64,000 nt of DNA, from NCBI GenBank assembly GCA_963995505.1, contig OZ023186.1:17677570-17741569 (forward strand), given 5' to 3'. This DNA is from Hypericum androsaemum. Its lineage: Eukaryota > Streptophyta > Magnoliopsida > Malpighiales > Hypericaceae. A program made the translations under genes and the position numbers. A model generated the notes under the pieces. It was not told the origin of the DNA and searched no databases. It saw nothing but the letters and a program-made list of their open reading frames with translations. This document shows, in pieces, positions 1-11,409 of the stretch; position 1 is the first letter of the stretch, and each line of letters opens with the position of its first letter.

Positions 1-180
1 AATTCCCCAAGGCTTAATATAATATAATGAAAGGTCCAATTCTTTGGAAATTAGTTCGTGAGTTTTGAGAATCAAACTATTTAGATCCCAAGATCAATTT
101 CTATCCCAAATGTTACTAAAGATTACCAAAATATTCCTCACATACTTTAAAACAAAAAAATCACCACAATAAACTTACTA

Positions 181-738
181 CAGTAAAATTTCTCTAAAGT
201 AATATCGGTGGGACCAGAGAAAAATATCACTTTAGAGAAGTTACCAAATAATAGAGGTTTACGTTTTTACTTCAAAACTATTAAAATTGACTTTTTGGTC
301 AAGAAATACGTAAATACCAAAAAAATACTCTGAATATATTCAAGTCACTTAAAATCTCGGATTATAACGTTATTCAAATTCAATACTTTATTGAAATATT
401 TTTTGTAATAATAAGATGACGATAACAAGAACCATTTGAAGATAATTTAGAATATGAATGATGATGTAAAATTTACCAAAAAAGTAATTCTAACACAAAT
501 TATGTCTAAAAATATTTTTCACATTTGTTAAATATGCAAAAAAAATATTTATTAAAAAATATCACTTTATGCGAAAGTTGGTATTGAGTTTTACCACTAA
601 CGTCTTCTAAAAAAATATTATTTATTACGATAGAAGAGTTATTAAATTTTAACACTAGTCCCGACTCGGGACCCAGACTTTTTATCAATTTAGAGAGATT
701 ATCACTTTATAGAGGATCATTTTATAGAGGTTTTAATG
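181..738. mobile_element. Pogo/Emigrant-like MITE
   Basis: The left end reads CAGTAAAATTTCTCTAAAG and the right end is an imperfect inverted match (ACTTTATAGAGG...GGTTTTAATG). Both ends are flanked by TA. This end sequence and the TA target duplication fit the plant Emigrant/Lemi (pogo-like, Tc1/mariner superfamily) MITEs, whose ends start CAGTAAAACCTCTATAA. The 558-bp interior is AT-rich and shows no transposase. The call rests on the end motif and my memory of the family. Confidence 0.6.
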
Positions 739-807
739 TACTCATAATTTTAAAAAACTCACACACCCCATCAAATTAACAAAAAAAAAAATTAAATCTA
801 CCCTACG

Positions 808-1313
808 TAGACCTGACCACGGTTCGAATTTGGACGAATTTGAATCGAATTTATTCGAATTCGAATTTATCAAAACATTAAACCATATTCAATTCTTCAC
901 AAGACGAATCGAATACGAATTATGAATTTTTGAATTCGAATCGAATTCGAATCGAATTATAATCGAATTTGAATCGAATTATAATTGAATTATAACCGAA
1001 TTATATTGAACTATAACAGAAATTTTCCCTCTCAAATCCCCCCATTTTATTTGAATTTTTTTAACATATATTATTATTATATGTACATAAATTTGAATCG
1101 AATTTAACTTGAATCAAATTTGTGAATCGAATTTGAATTAAATTCGCCGGTTTTGCGAATTATAAATATCTTGAACCGTATTCAATTCGTTTTATGATGA
1201 ATTCAAATCGAATTTTTTACGAATCGAATTATTGACAAATCGAATCAAATTTTTAAGGAATCGAATCGAATCGAATCAAATTACAAATCAGATTCAATTC
1301 ATGGCCAGGTCTA
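808..1313. mobile_element. hAT-type MITE with GAATCGAATT-rich interior
   Basis: The ends are TAGACCTGACCACGG and the inverted match ATGGCCAGGTCTA. They are flanked by a perfect 8-bp duplication, ACCCTACG, at 800-807 and 1314-1321; 8-bp duplications are the hAT hallmark. The 506-bp interior is made almost wholly of degenerate GAATTCGAAT / GAATCGAATT words on both strands. It has no coding capacity, so it would depend on transposase from elsewhere. Confidence 0.8.
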
Positions 1314-1480
1314 ACCCTACGCATCTCATCATACTCAATCGACAAACATAAAATAGTTTTTCCCCCTTAAGAATTAATTACTAGATTTGGATCTATGAGT
1401 ACATTATCTAAGGTACTTACAAATTTTCCCCCTTAAAAAAATTTACCATCCAAATTCGAATAAACAAATTACAAAAGACT

Positions 1481-1487
1481 ATATAAT
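1481..1487 (+). promoter_or_regulatory. Probable TATA box of the RRM gene
   Basis: ATATAAT lies about 65 bp upstream of the ATG at 1549, at a sensible distance for a plant core promoter with a short 5' UTR containing AAACCCTAAACCC. No expression evidence is available. Confidence 0.45.
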
Positions 1488-1548
1488 TTGTCCCATTTCT
1501 CTTCTTCCATAAACCCTAAACCCGTCGAAGCCATCAAATTACTGAACC

Positions 1549-3284
1549 ATGTCCATGAGAGCCGCGGTGGCTTTCTCGGCAATCCCGAAGGGGATGCTTC
1601 ACCGTCTCTTGTGCTCCTCCACCACCTTCCCGTCCTTCCTCTCTCAGGCCACCAACGCGGCGGCGCAGGCTTCCGATCGAGTTCAGTGCGAACCGAACCC
1701 TAATCTCTTCGTCTCCGGTACTTCTCCTATATGAGGTTTCGCTGGTTATTTCGTTTCGTTTGAACGGCTAAGGGGTTTAGGCTTAGAGTGAATTTGGGAA
1801 TCATATTATTATGACCATATGGATGATGGTGTTTTCGTTGGGGTTTGGATTTGGGAAGTTATGGACTCGGTGTAGCTTCGTATTCTGTTGTCTTCGTGCG
1901 TCGAGTTTGGTGGCTCCGGCCGCATCCGGTCTCGGTTTTGTTGATGCCATGGGACACAGTTCGGCTTGCTGGTTGATTTCGATGAATGATTTGAGTTCTA
2001 ATTGTTGTGCCCCGAAGCTAGACCGAGTCGGAATTGATTGATTCAGCTGTAGTGACGGGCGTCATGTTGCACTGTTTCTTCGAGTCCGAGGAGCGAGGGC
2101 TGGTGATGTCTAAGAATTTGGACAGTGGACAACTAACTTGTGGCCTTACTACTAAACTAGTGATCGGATAGATAAATGTTGGATGAGGTTTTCATTGAGT
2201 GTTTTATATTTCATTCCGAAGCTGTTTTGTTTGCACATACATGATTATCTGAAATTGGTGAGTGTTGCTGATAGGTTCTCAAGTTCCTTGTTTGATCTTT
2301 CTAATAAATATTGAAATGATTATGTATGTGCTGTATTGATTGTTTCCAGGTCTTTGTAAAAGAACGACCTCGGAAAGATTACGGGACGCCTTTTCGGAAT
2401 TTGGTGAAGTGGTTTCTGGTATGAGTTCTTAGTTGACGTCTTGAACTGTTGGATATTGTTAACTGTCGAATATTGTTAGTTGGGGTTCCTACCTAACTCT
2501 GGTTCTTTGGCTTTTGCAGCTCGAGTTGTCGTGGATAAGAATACAAACTATTCTAAAGGGTATGGTTTTGTGAGATATGCTACCACAGAAGAAGCTCAGA
2601 AAGGCCTAGAAGCCATGGATGGCAAGGTTAGTTTGCGATCCCCAGCTCTGTTCCATTGCTCCCGGAAATTAAGACTCGCGGCACTCTGCGGTACTTGTAA
2701 AAACTTGTCTCTAGTTGTACATCTGTTTTTGATAAGTGTCTCTAGTTCTACTTGTGCTACTTGCATTTGATTCGGCAAGTTCAAAACTTTGATGCCAACT
2801 ATTTGAAACCACACGTGAAGTGAAAGCGAAAGTGAAACCTAAATATACTTAGTTGTGCTCTTTATGTTTCGGAAACGAATTTCGCAGGAAGTTCAGCCCT
2901 AGAGAGCAAAACTGTGGTAATACTGGAACTCAGATTGTTGATGGTTCTCTTATAGCTTATATGGTTGAAGATTCTGATATTAGTTCAGTTGTGTTGATAT
3001 GTTACATATTTCATCGTGGTAAAATCCGTAGTAGCAAATATATTCTTAGTCAACATGGATTGTGGTCAGGGAAGCCAAACCATCTTCCAACTTAACCTTT
3101 CTTCGACCAACGGTTTTTTTTTTCCTTCTGAAAAATTCACTGTCATAACTGTGTCTTGTAGTTTCTGGATGATTGGGTTATTTCTGCGGAGTATGCGAGA
3201 CCAACACAGACACATGCCGCACCACAGAACAACAGGGGCTTTGGATATCGAAGCAGCACCTATCCCTCGCGTGGCCGCCGATAG
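1549..3284 (+). CDS. Organelle-type RRM RNA-binding protein (ORRM2-like), 4 exons
   Basis: A four-exon gene: 1549-1717, 2350-2418, 2520-2626 and 3162-3284. All introns have GT-AG ends and the joined frame is continuous, giving 155 aa. Residues 1-42 are rich in Arg, Ser and Ala with no acidic residue, as in a mitochondrial presequence. One RRM domain follows (about 51-128), with RNP2 LFVSGL at 53-58 and RNP1 KGYGFVRY at 92-99. The tail is short and rich in Gln, Asn, Gly and Arg, ending YPSRGRR. Single-RRM plant proteins of this size with a transit peptide include the ORRM group, which act in organelle C-to-U RNA editing, and mitochondrial glycine-rich RNA-binding proteins. The exact subgroup is inferred. 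The ATG at 1549 is chosen because it gives the presequence and is the first ATG in frame. A broken copy of intron 3 and exon 4 lies at 14221-14577. Confidence 0.85.
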
Positions 3285-3956
3285 CGTATCCTTCTTACAC
3301 TTGTGAGTTTGCTTCTCTTCGCACTGGTGTGTTCAGCGGGATGGTTAGCGTTTTTCCCAATTGTAGTTTGCCATCCATAACTTGCTACTTCAAGACAGTA
3401 GAAAGCTGTCGTCTAAGCCGAGCAGCAGACTTTGCTTCTGGTATCATGCACCGTCCACCAAGGTCACTCGTCTGTTCCATCAGGCACTGCCAATTCCACC
3501 CGGCTGGCCGCCATCGGATTCTGCTCCAGACGAACACCGGTCTTTGCGAACTTGTGAGTATCCGACGGCGTAATCCATGGAGTCGGAGAGGAAGGTCAGG
3601 GCAGAGGGGTGTCGCCGAGCAAAACGACTAAAGATCTTGTCATTTTGTACATTAACCATCAACTTTACATAAACGGAATTTTTTTTTCATACCCTTCTTG
3701 GACACCTACTTAGCTGATTCATTCGGGTTCGAGTTGGGTAAGAGTTTTTTTGGTACATTTTTCGCAACAAGTATTTAATACTATTGCGATTCCAATTACT
3801 CAAACCGAGGCATGAGTTTTAAAAGAAAAATCAGTATGCAACAGCATTAGAATTTGATCAGCAGCTCCGAGACTATTAAGACTTCAAAATGTTGGCTCAT
3901 TGACATCGTACAACATTGAGCGCAAGATGTCCAAATCCTACCAAGAGATTAGCAAA
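3285..3956 (+). other. RRM gene 3' UTR and following spacer
   Basis: Moderately GC-rich sequence follows the TAG at 3282-3284 as far as about 3640, then AT-rich spacer. It contains several short open frames, but none resembles a known protein. The stretch 3361-3420 recurs in inverted orientation at 14511-14577, next to a copy of exon 4, which supports it being part of the RRM transcription unit. No polyadenylation site can be fixed with confidence. Confidence 0.5.
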
Positions 3957-5170
3957 TCAAATTGATTCCCCTGATCCCGAAGGTCCAGCGTCCTACCATG
4001 TGTGCTGAGTACTGTCTGATCAGCCTTTGCAATGTGGTGATGAAGTTGCTTACAAAGGCCATTACGAACCGGCTCAAGGACCTTTTGCCTGATATCATCC
4101 ATACTAACCAAGGAGCTTTTGTGCCGGGACGTTTAATCACTGATAATGCATTGGTGGCCTTTGAGATTTTCCATGGGCTGAAGAAGAGGACGACTTCAAG
4201 AAGAGGTTGGTGTGCTTTGAAGCTGGATATGATGAAAGCCTACGACAGGGTGGAGTGAGATTTCCTAGAGAGGATGATGAGTGCCGTGAGTTTTGCGCCG
4301 GCTTTTACTACCCTTGTGATGAGGTGTGTCCGGACGGTGAGATACGCGGTACAGGTCAATGGAAAGGCGGGTGACTCTTTTGTTCCTACTCGAGGACTCC
4401 AGCAGGGGGACCCATTATCACCTTATCTGTTCCTGTTCTGTATGGAAGGGCTTGCGACACTGATTGGGAAAGCCGAGTTGGACAATCGGATTCATGGTTT
4501 CCGAGTGGCAATGCGTGCCCCCTCAGTTACTTACCTGTTCTTCGCAGATGACTCACTTCTTTTTTGCAGGGCTACTGCTGCGGAGTTACAGACGGTAGGG
4601 CAGATTTTGACCATCTATTCACGGGCCTCGAGACAAGCAGTGAATTTTGAGAAGAGGTCCATCTCTTTCAGTCATAATGTGGGGGAGGATGTTCGAGAGG
4701 GTTTGGGTCAAATTCTGGGAGTGCGAGCTGCCGCTGTAGAGGAGAAGTATCTCGGTTTACCTACAGTTGTCGGTACGTCGAAGAAGGTGGTCTTTGCAGG
4801 ACTGGTGGAGCGAGTGAGGGCAAAGGTTGGAACATGGAAGGAGAGGAGTCTTTCGAAAGCTGGACGGATGACTATGATCAAGTCGGTATTACAGTCAATT
4901 CTAACGTACTTGATGAGTTGCTTTCAGGTTCCTATGGAGGTGTGTGAGCGTATTGAGAGCCTGTTGTGTGGCTTTTATTGGGGGCGAAAGGAGGGGCAGC
5001 GGGGTATGGTTTGGAGGTGTTGGGCTCGAATGTGTCGACCGCAGAAGCAAAGTGGTCTGGGGTTTCGGCGGATGGTGAACTTCAATAGGGCCATGCTTGC
5101 TAAACAAGCTTGGCGTCTGCTGACGAGCCCGGATTCTCTTGTTGGTCGTATTCTGAAGGAGAGGTATTTC
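3957..5170 (+). pseudogene. LINE (non-LTR retrotransposon) reverse transcriptase fragment
   Basis: Two open stretches in one frame (3962-4258 and on to about 5170) encode the reverse transcriptase domain of a plant L1-type LINE. They are separated by a TGA at 4256-4258 where the family normally has Trp after KAYDRVE. Visible RT motifs are ANxR-like ITNRLKDLLP, QGAFVPGRLITDN, LQQGDPLSPYLF and the catalytic FADDSLLF. A downstream part (EKYLGLPTVVG, LSKAGRMTMIKSVLQ) also matches the family. The 5' end (endonuclease domain) is missing and the 3' end is cut at 5171 by the LTR of a Ty3 element. It is not functional. Confidence 0.93.
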
Positions 5171-7720
5171 TGTAATACCCTACTCCTTAGATCGTATTTG
5201 TTCGACTTAAGTGAAGTATACTTAGTCGTAATAATATATTTGGATTAGTATTTGGAATAAACATTTCTATGTAAATAGAGTGTTATGAAGATAGTTGGGT
5301 AAATTCGGACAGCAGTAGCACTACTTGGTAATTTGGGCACAACTTTCTCAATTTTGCTCCAAATTTGACAAATAAATATGATTTGGAAACTAGATACACG
5401 GAGCTACAATTTATATGTTACAAGTTTTGATAAACATTAACGGAAGCCAGTGAAAAATGAGGCTCAAGGTGCTAAATTCGGATTGGACCACGTGGAAAAG
5501 GCAACCAATCACCTTTCACCACTTGCAAGTTAATTAAGATTGGTCAAAAAGGTGAGTAATAGTTTATGCTTATTCACCCACATAATTTTAAAACTCAGAA
5601 ATATCAAGAAATAAGTAGAAAATTCTGGAACTCAGCCACAAAAACGAAAGAGAAGAAAAAGAAGAGAGAGAGCAAAAGGAAAGAGAAATAAGCAGGGGAA
5701 GAAAGAACGACCTGGTAAGCTATCTTCGGCTCCGATTTGGACTTTTATTTCTTCGTAAAAGTTGTAGCGGACTCAACCAGCTTTCCAACGGTATATCATA
5801 TGTTCAATTTGGATTAAGGAATCAATAGAAAATCAGTTTTGAACTACATACTGATAACTGGAGTATACAAATGAGTTAGTTGGAAAACAAGTGTTCGGTA
5901 AGTGCCTTTCGGCTTCGAACCGGACTTTAAGTTCTTGATAAAAGTTGTAGAGGACTTCAAGATCTTTCTAACCATATATCATATGTCATTATTTGATCAA
6001 GGAATCTGCCCGAAATGTATTTTGGACAACGGACTGTTTGCTGGAGTATACAGTCGAGGTGAATGGAAAGAAGTGCTTGGTAAGTCTATTTGGACTCCGA
6101 ATTTGACTTTAGTATCTTCATACAGATTGTAGAGGACGTAAATAGCTTTCTAATGGTATATCATATGTCTGATTTGGATAAACGAATCATCCTCAAAACA
6201 TGATTGGAAGACAGACTATCTGCCTGAGTTTAGAATTGAGGTAGTTTGAGAGTAACGACTTGGGAAGTGAATTATTTGGAATTATAAGTTGGGTTTTGGA
6301 CTTGGTGTGATGATGAAAGAACAGAGAAGTAGTATATTGTTGAATATATGGACTTAGTTTTGTATAATATTGAGTTATATGGGCTGTATTCCGATGTTAG
6401 AAGTGATTAGATATATCTAGTGCTTGGTGTGAATTCGGTTGGGCAAAATAGATCTTTTGTGAACTCCTGGTCATGAACAATTATTGTGCGGATTATGTAC
6501 ATGTGAGTAAGTTAGTAATAGACAGAGGAGTGAAAGGAAATGAGCTACTTTGATTGCTTTGAGCCATTTTGGACGTTGGTTCTCGATTGTGCTGTAGTTG
6601 GTTATTTTCAAGCAACAAAAGTAACTTGCTTTGGGAAGTGAGGAATTGACCTCATTTTGTATATTGGGATTGTTATACAGAGCATGTAAGGCTCCCTCAA
6701 GGTTCTTTGTGAAGGAAATGGTCTTGGAAAGATGGTTGGACGAAGGTCCAAAGTGAAAGGTGGATTGAATCAGGAATGAGCATTCGTCGAGCGATCTTCA
6801 AATGGGTAAGCATATAGATCATGACAACTTTGGTTTGTTTGGTGCATGTGCATGTTTTAGCCCTTGATTATGTGCGTCTCATGCATATGAGTTGGCTTTG
6901 AAGTGGTTATATGATTGGTTTTCGTCTATACAGAATTTGATGATGTTTGTGGTTTGTTGGTCTATTTGGGGCTGTTTTGCCCAATTCGTGACATGAGAAT
7001 ATTTTGGTATGAATTTGGTTATGTGGCCAATATATTTTGGTCAATGTATATTATGTGTGTTTGGAATATTTGGTATGTCATTTGTGAGATGGCGGATGAT
7101 GAGGTCTACCCGTGACCAACCGGGGATGTTGATATATGTGCACATATACTGAAGATACAAGGATTCTGATCTGATATATTTGGCCGGCGGGTTGGTTTCT
7201 AATGGCGCCTTTAAGATATGGTATCCTCGCGTCGGAGTGGGAGTGACACTATCTAGGCCTATCTGAAGTTCATCCAATCTGTGTTATATATTTGTGAAGG
7301 TCTGTCTGAAATTCTGGTTATGTCTGATATGTGAATACTTTGATGACCTTATGTGTGAGATGGTCTTTTGTTGTCTTAGCTTTTTGTATTTGTATTGGTT
7401 GGGTGTGATGTGTGACATAGTTAAGTTCTGTCTCTCCCACGTGTATCTGAGATAACTGATATGTTGTGTTCTATGTGCTTACGGAGTATTCCAAAACACT
7501 CACCCCATCTCTCTGCAGTTTTGCAGGTTCTTTGTCTAGCAGCTCCGTAGCCACCGTGTTCATTTTGATCCTGGGGTAAATGTAAAGAATAATTCATAGA
7601 GATTTTGACATGTATGATTTTGTGAGATTAAGTTATGTTTGAGGCTAGCTATACCCGTTTTGTGTTGTAAACAGGTTAGGGTCTAGCGCCGGTCACCGAC
7701 CCTAGTTTTGGGTCGTGACA
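5171..7720 (+). repeat. 5' LTR of the Ty3 element (2550 bp)
   Basis: It starts TGTAATACCCTACTCC and ends GGGTCGTGACA, directly before the primer binding site. The first 101 bp and the 6912-7586 stretch recur nearly identically in the 3' LTR. The same GGGTCGTGACA terminus ends the LTRs at 16701 (reversed), 42172 and 47152 (reversed) and the LTR-like block ending at 37031. Confidence 0.9.
5714..6260 (+). repeat. Three tandem ~183-bp repeats inside the LTR
   Basis: Three imperfect head-to-tail units begin with GGTAAG at 5714, 5897 and 6079 (spacing 183 and 182 bp). Each unit contains a conserved order of words: AAAGTTGTAG(A/C)GGAC, then (A/C)GCTTTC(T/C)AA, then GTATATCATATGT. They lie in the part of the LTR that is absent from the 3' LTR. 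Confidence 0.8.
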
Positions 7721-7724
7721 GACT

Positions 7725-7736
7725 TGGTATCAGAGC
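7725..7736 (+). promoter_or_regulatory. Primer binding site (initiator tRNA-Met type)
   Basis: TGGTATCAGAGC, complementary to the 3' end of initiator tRNA-Met, lies 4 bp after the LTR end at 7720. It marks the start of minus-strand DNA synthesis in LTR retrotransposons. Confidence 0.9.
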
Positions 7737-8796
7737 ATGGTTTGAGCCTAAGCTTAAGCTTTAGCTTTGAACTGTAGGTTTGAGCAAAGTATCAACTCTC
7801 GAGTCAACTCTCTAAAGGTGTGCTACGTAGCATAGGATTTCTCATGTCTTGTTGTTGGTCATCTTCCAAATCATTGGATCCTTTGAATTGTGAAAGTTGT
7901 TTGTGCATTTTATTGTGAATCTTTGATGAAAGAAGATGATGTTTAATTTGTGAAATGCATGTGTATTGGTCTCATGGGTTAAGTTGCTTGGAGAGTCCAA
8001 GTGAAATAAATGTGAACATATAACGACCATATATGTAGGAGGTTACCTAGTGAAGCAACAGATTATAGCCCAACGGCGGGTATTAATAGTCGATATGGCC
8101 CAACGGCGGGTGATAATAGCCGATATGGCCCAGCGGTGGGTAAGAATAGCCGATTGATATTGGCTTCACTAGGATAGCACTCCGGGCATCCATCTACATT
8201 GATATGTATTGAGACATGACATTGCGTAGTCTTCATTTGTCATTGATGATTGTATGTTTGACATATGTATTTTGATTTCTGTTGGGGTCCGTCTTAGCTT
8301 TGCGTTAACCCAATAAGTGCATCACTTGAAGTATGATTTGTGAGCGTTCATATGTAACTTTGATGACATATATGTACGTTGGATGTGGATGGACATGATA
8401 TATTGGTTGACTTACGTATGCAAAATTTGGAAGAATTTGGAAGTATTTTTGAGTAGGAATTGGTTATCGTCATATGATACGATATTGGATTCATTCAGTA
8501 AGATTATGATCTTCAGGAAAAAGGATGAGTCAAAAATTAATGTTTCAGGATGATAAGATCTTTGTTGTGAAAGAGTTCTTAGATGTGTTTTCAGAAAACT
8601 TGTCTAGTTTACTAAATCAAAAGGATATTCAGTTTTGTATTGATTTCACGGCTGGTTGGATGAGAGTTTGCAATTGTGCATTAATTATCACAAATTGAAT
8701 AAGATATAGAGGACATCACTTGGTAATTACTCAACAATTTGGTGAAGGTTCTTATTACATTTCGTATGTATAATTTCTTTGAAAGGCCCATTCGAG

Positions 8797-8832
<36 letters not shown>

Positions 8833-9430
8833 TTTTTTTCGGGTAGGTTTTGATTATGTGACTAGCCAACACATCATCAAAACACCCTTATATCATTGAT
8901 ATATTCATTCGTATTTATAATTTGGGCCATATCGTATGATTTGATAGAACCTCATCATTTGCATGAGTGTATGCCATTGTGAGTCCAACAAAGATCATCG
9001 AGATCTGTAGATTGTGGTTATGGTTTGGCTGGAAGTTAGATTCGGGTATATACTATGACAATGAAAGATACATATGCCAAGAACACTGTTGTGTCAGAAT
9101 TTGATATTGGGGTAAAATATGGATCTGATATATATTGTTACATAATAGTTGCTATGGATACTTGGACATAGTAAAGCATATAAGAGAATGAAAGTTGAAG
9201 ATGGATTTGGTTATTATCGTGGAGAGTATTTGAATGTGATTTTGGAAGAACATAGTAAATATTTCAGATTGGTATTGTTAATAATAGGGGAACATCAAAT
9301 AAGTGCCAAGTTTCTGTAATTTAATTTTGTATGGAAAGTGTAGTCGTAAGACATATCCCGACCAAGTGTATGGTAGCTTACAAGTTGAACTACAAGTTGA
9401 CTCATATGTCGGTATTGGTTCTACCTTCGA
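7737..9430 (+). other. Degenerate gag-pol interior of the Ty3 element, no readable ORF
   Basis: This AT-rich stretch should hold gag, protease and reverse transcriptase, but only short fragments are legible. One is a phrase near 8560-8660 (VVKEFLDVFSENL) that resembles the segment just before the RT of Ty3 elements. A tandem repeat (8068-8157) and a TA microsatellite (about 8801-8830) interrupt it. No gene is supported. Confidence 0.6.
8068..8157 (+). repeat. Three 30-bp tandem repeats (GCCCAACGGCGGGT...)
   Basis: Three consecutive 30-bp units begin GCCCAACGGCGGGT, GCCCAACGGCGGGT and GCCCAGCGGTGGGT, each followed by A/G-rich sequence and CGATATG or a close variant. They lie inside the Ty3 interior and have no evident coding role. 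Confidence 0.85.
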
Positions 9431-9600
9431 GATTAGAAGCATATTAGTTTTCAAAAGTAGATTTGAGGCATGTCCTCAATGAACATGAGTTGAGTTACCC
9501 TATATATGATTTAGAAATGGCAGTACTTGTGTTTACATTATAGATTTAGAGGCATTACTTGTATGAAGAAAAGTTTAAGATCATTGGGTTAAGATTCACA
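9430..9600 (+). pseudogene. Ty3 RNase H fragment
   Basis: The phrase HELSYPIYDLEMAVLVF followed by RHYLYEEKFKI matches the Ty3/gypsy RNase H segment (usual form YPTHDLELAAVVFAL...RHYLYG). The frame is broken by stops on both sides. It confirms that the element is Ty3/gypsy with pol in + orientation. Confidence 0.8.
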
Positions 9601-9738
9601 AACTTTGGTGGAGCAAGAATCTGAGTCAGAAATTGATATAATTATAGGATTTTCTAAGCTTGTGACATTGGTGCACACGTGGTTGACCTTTCGAGATCCG
9701 ATTATGGAATAACAATATAAGGACCCTAAGATTGATGA

Positions 9739-10290
9739 GCTTGCAATATAAGTTGGAAATGATTTATCGCCAAACTTCAGACTTGGAACATACGGTGTAT
9801 TGTATTTGGTTATATGAATATTGAAGATTGTAGTATGAAAGTGTTGGATGATCACAATGAATGTGTTTCTCGTATTTTTGGTTACTAAGAGAAGCTATGG
9901 TTCTGTGTGGGTGGTAATAGTTAAATTGGCTATGTCGGCATATAATATTCCAACAAAGAGCACTTATCATGCTATTAGGTATGCTCAGTGATTCTAATTG
10001 TAAAGACATGATGTGAGCTTGTGATACAAGTTGAAACTGATGGATTGCCAAGCTTGAGACTTTGAACAAATAGTGTATTATATTTTGGTGACATGGATAT
10101 TGGAGATGTAGTATGCAAAAGTGAGCAGATCAGATGAAGGTATTTGGAATGATTCAGTTACTCTGAGATGTTACGACTCCGTGTGGGGGTAATGGACAAA
10201 TTGACTATGTCAGATTATATTCTTCGAGTAAAGAGAACTTATGATTATTCTAAATTTGCTTAGTGATTCAAAGTTTAGAAGATATGATTT
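9739..10290 (+). repeat. Imperfect ~279-bp tandem duplication inside pol
   Basis: GCTTGCAATATAAGTTGGAA at 9739 recurs as GCTTGTGATACAAGTTGAAA at 10018. The following features (CCAA...GACTT, GTGTATT, GATATTGGAGAT-like, TGTGTGGGTGGTAATAG / CGTGTGGGGGTAATGG, TTGGCTATGTC / TTGACTATGTC) recur in the same order. The duplicated segment lies between RNase H and integrase. Confidence 0.75.
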
Positions 10291-10455
10291 GAGCTAGTGT
10301 TTTCTACATTCAGGAAGTTGAGACTATGTTGGATCTTTTTCAAGATGAAGTGGTTGGTACTAGAAATAAGTTGGGACCGCTAAATTGGTAAGACAATATG
10401 AGCATTAGAAAATTACATATGATGCCGCAAAGTTTTCCCTACTATTCGTAGATCA

Positions 10456-11170
10456 GGTTGTTCGACTGCATGAAGTTTCTGTCTCGATAGTTTCTGACCG
10501 AGGGATACATTTTACATCTCGATTTTGGAAGAAGTTTCAAGATGCCATGGGTACTCATTTGGATTTGAGTACAGCTTTTCATCGTCAGACAGATGGATAG
10601 TCAAAACGGGCAATCCAAATATTGAAGGATATGATATGAGCATGTGTGATAGATTTCGGAGGAAACTGGGAACTTTATTTTTCTTTGTTGGAGTTTGCCT
10701 ACAATAACAGTTATTAAACTAGTATTCAGGTGGCACCTTATGAGATATTATATGGTAGGAAGTGCAGGTCACCGATATGTTGGAATAATGTTGGTGAGAA
10801 GCAGCATTTGAGTTTTGAATTCATACAGGAGACAATTGATAAGATTACGGTAATTTGGAAACCATTAGTGACAGCTCAGAGTAGACAGAAGTCATACTCT
10901 GATAAAAAGGAGAGAAGATATTAAATTTGAAGCGGATTCCAATGTGTTTTAAGGTATCTCCAATGAAAGAGACTATGAGATTTGGAAGGAAGGATAAATT
11001 GAGTCTAAGATATGTGTACTATTTGAGATTCTAGAAAGAGTTGGTCGTGTGGCTTATCGGCTGGAATTACCATCTACCCTCTCACATATACACCCAGTGT
11101 TTCATATCTCGATGCTTAGAAGATATCTAATTGACCCTTAACATGTGTTAGACCAGCCAAATGTGAAAAT
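10456..11170 (+). pseudogene. Ty3 integrase fragments (core and C-terminus)
   Basis: The core phrase SIVSDRGIHFTSRFWKKF holds a catalytic Asp context of the DDE integrase. It continues with LSTAFHRQTDG and, after stops, VAPYEILYGRKCRSPICW. Further on, HPVFHISMLRRYLIDP is the conserved end of the integrase in chromovirus-type elements. At least four in-frame stops break it. Confidence 0.9.
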
Positions 11171-11396
11171 TCAGAATGATCTCACCTACGAAGAGTGACC
11201 TTTATGGATATTGGATAGACAAGTGAGAAATCTCAGGACTAAAGATGTTCCATTTGTGAAGGTGGAGTGACAAAATCATTCTTCCGCTGAGGATAGATAG
11301 GAGTTAGAGGAGGATATGCGAGGGAAGTATCCACATCCATTCGAGTGACATTGTAAGGATTTCATGCCTTCGGTAAATTCGGGGACGGATTTTTAT

Positions 11397-11409
11397 AAGG
11401 AGGGGAGAA
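11397..11409 (+). promoter_or_regulatory. Polypurine tract of the Ty3 element
   Basis: A purine run (AAGGAGGGGAGAA) abuts the TG that starts the 3' LTR, as expected for the plus-strand primer of an LTR retrotransposon. Confidence 0.85.

Noticed and set aside
3173..3631. 152-codon + frame overlapping the RRM gene's last exon
   Set aside because: It uses a different frame from the spliced RRM exon 4 and has no recognisable domain; the spliced model has RNP motifs and consistent splice sites.
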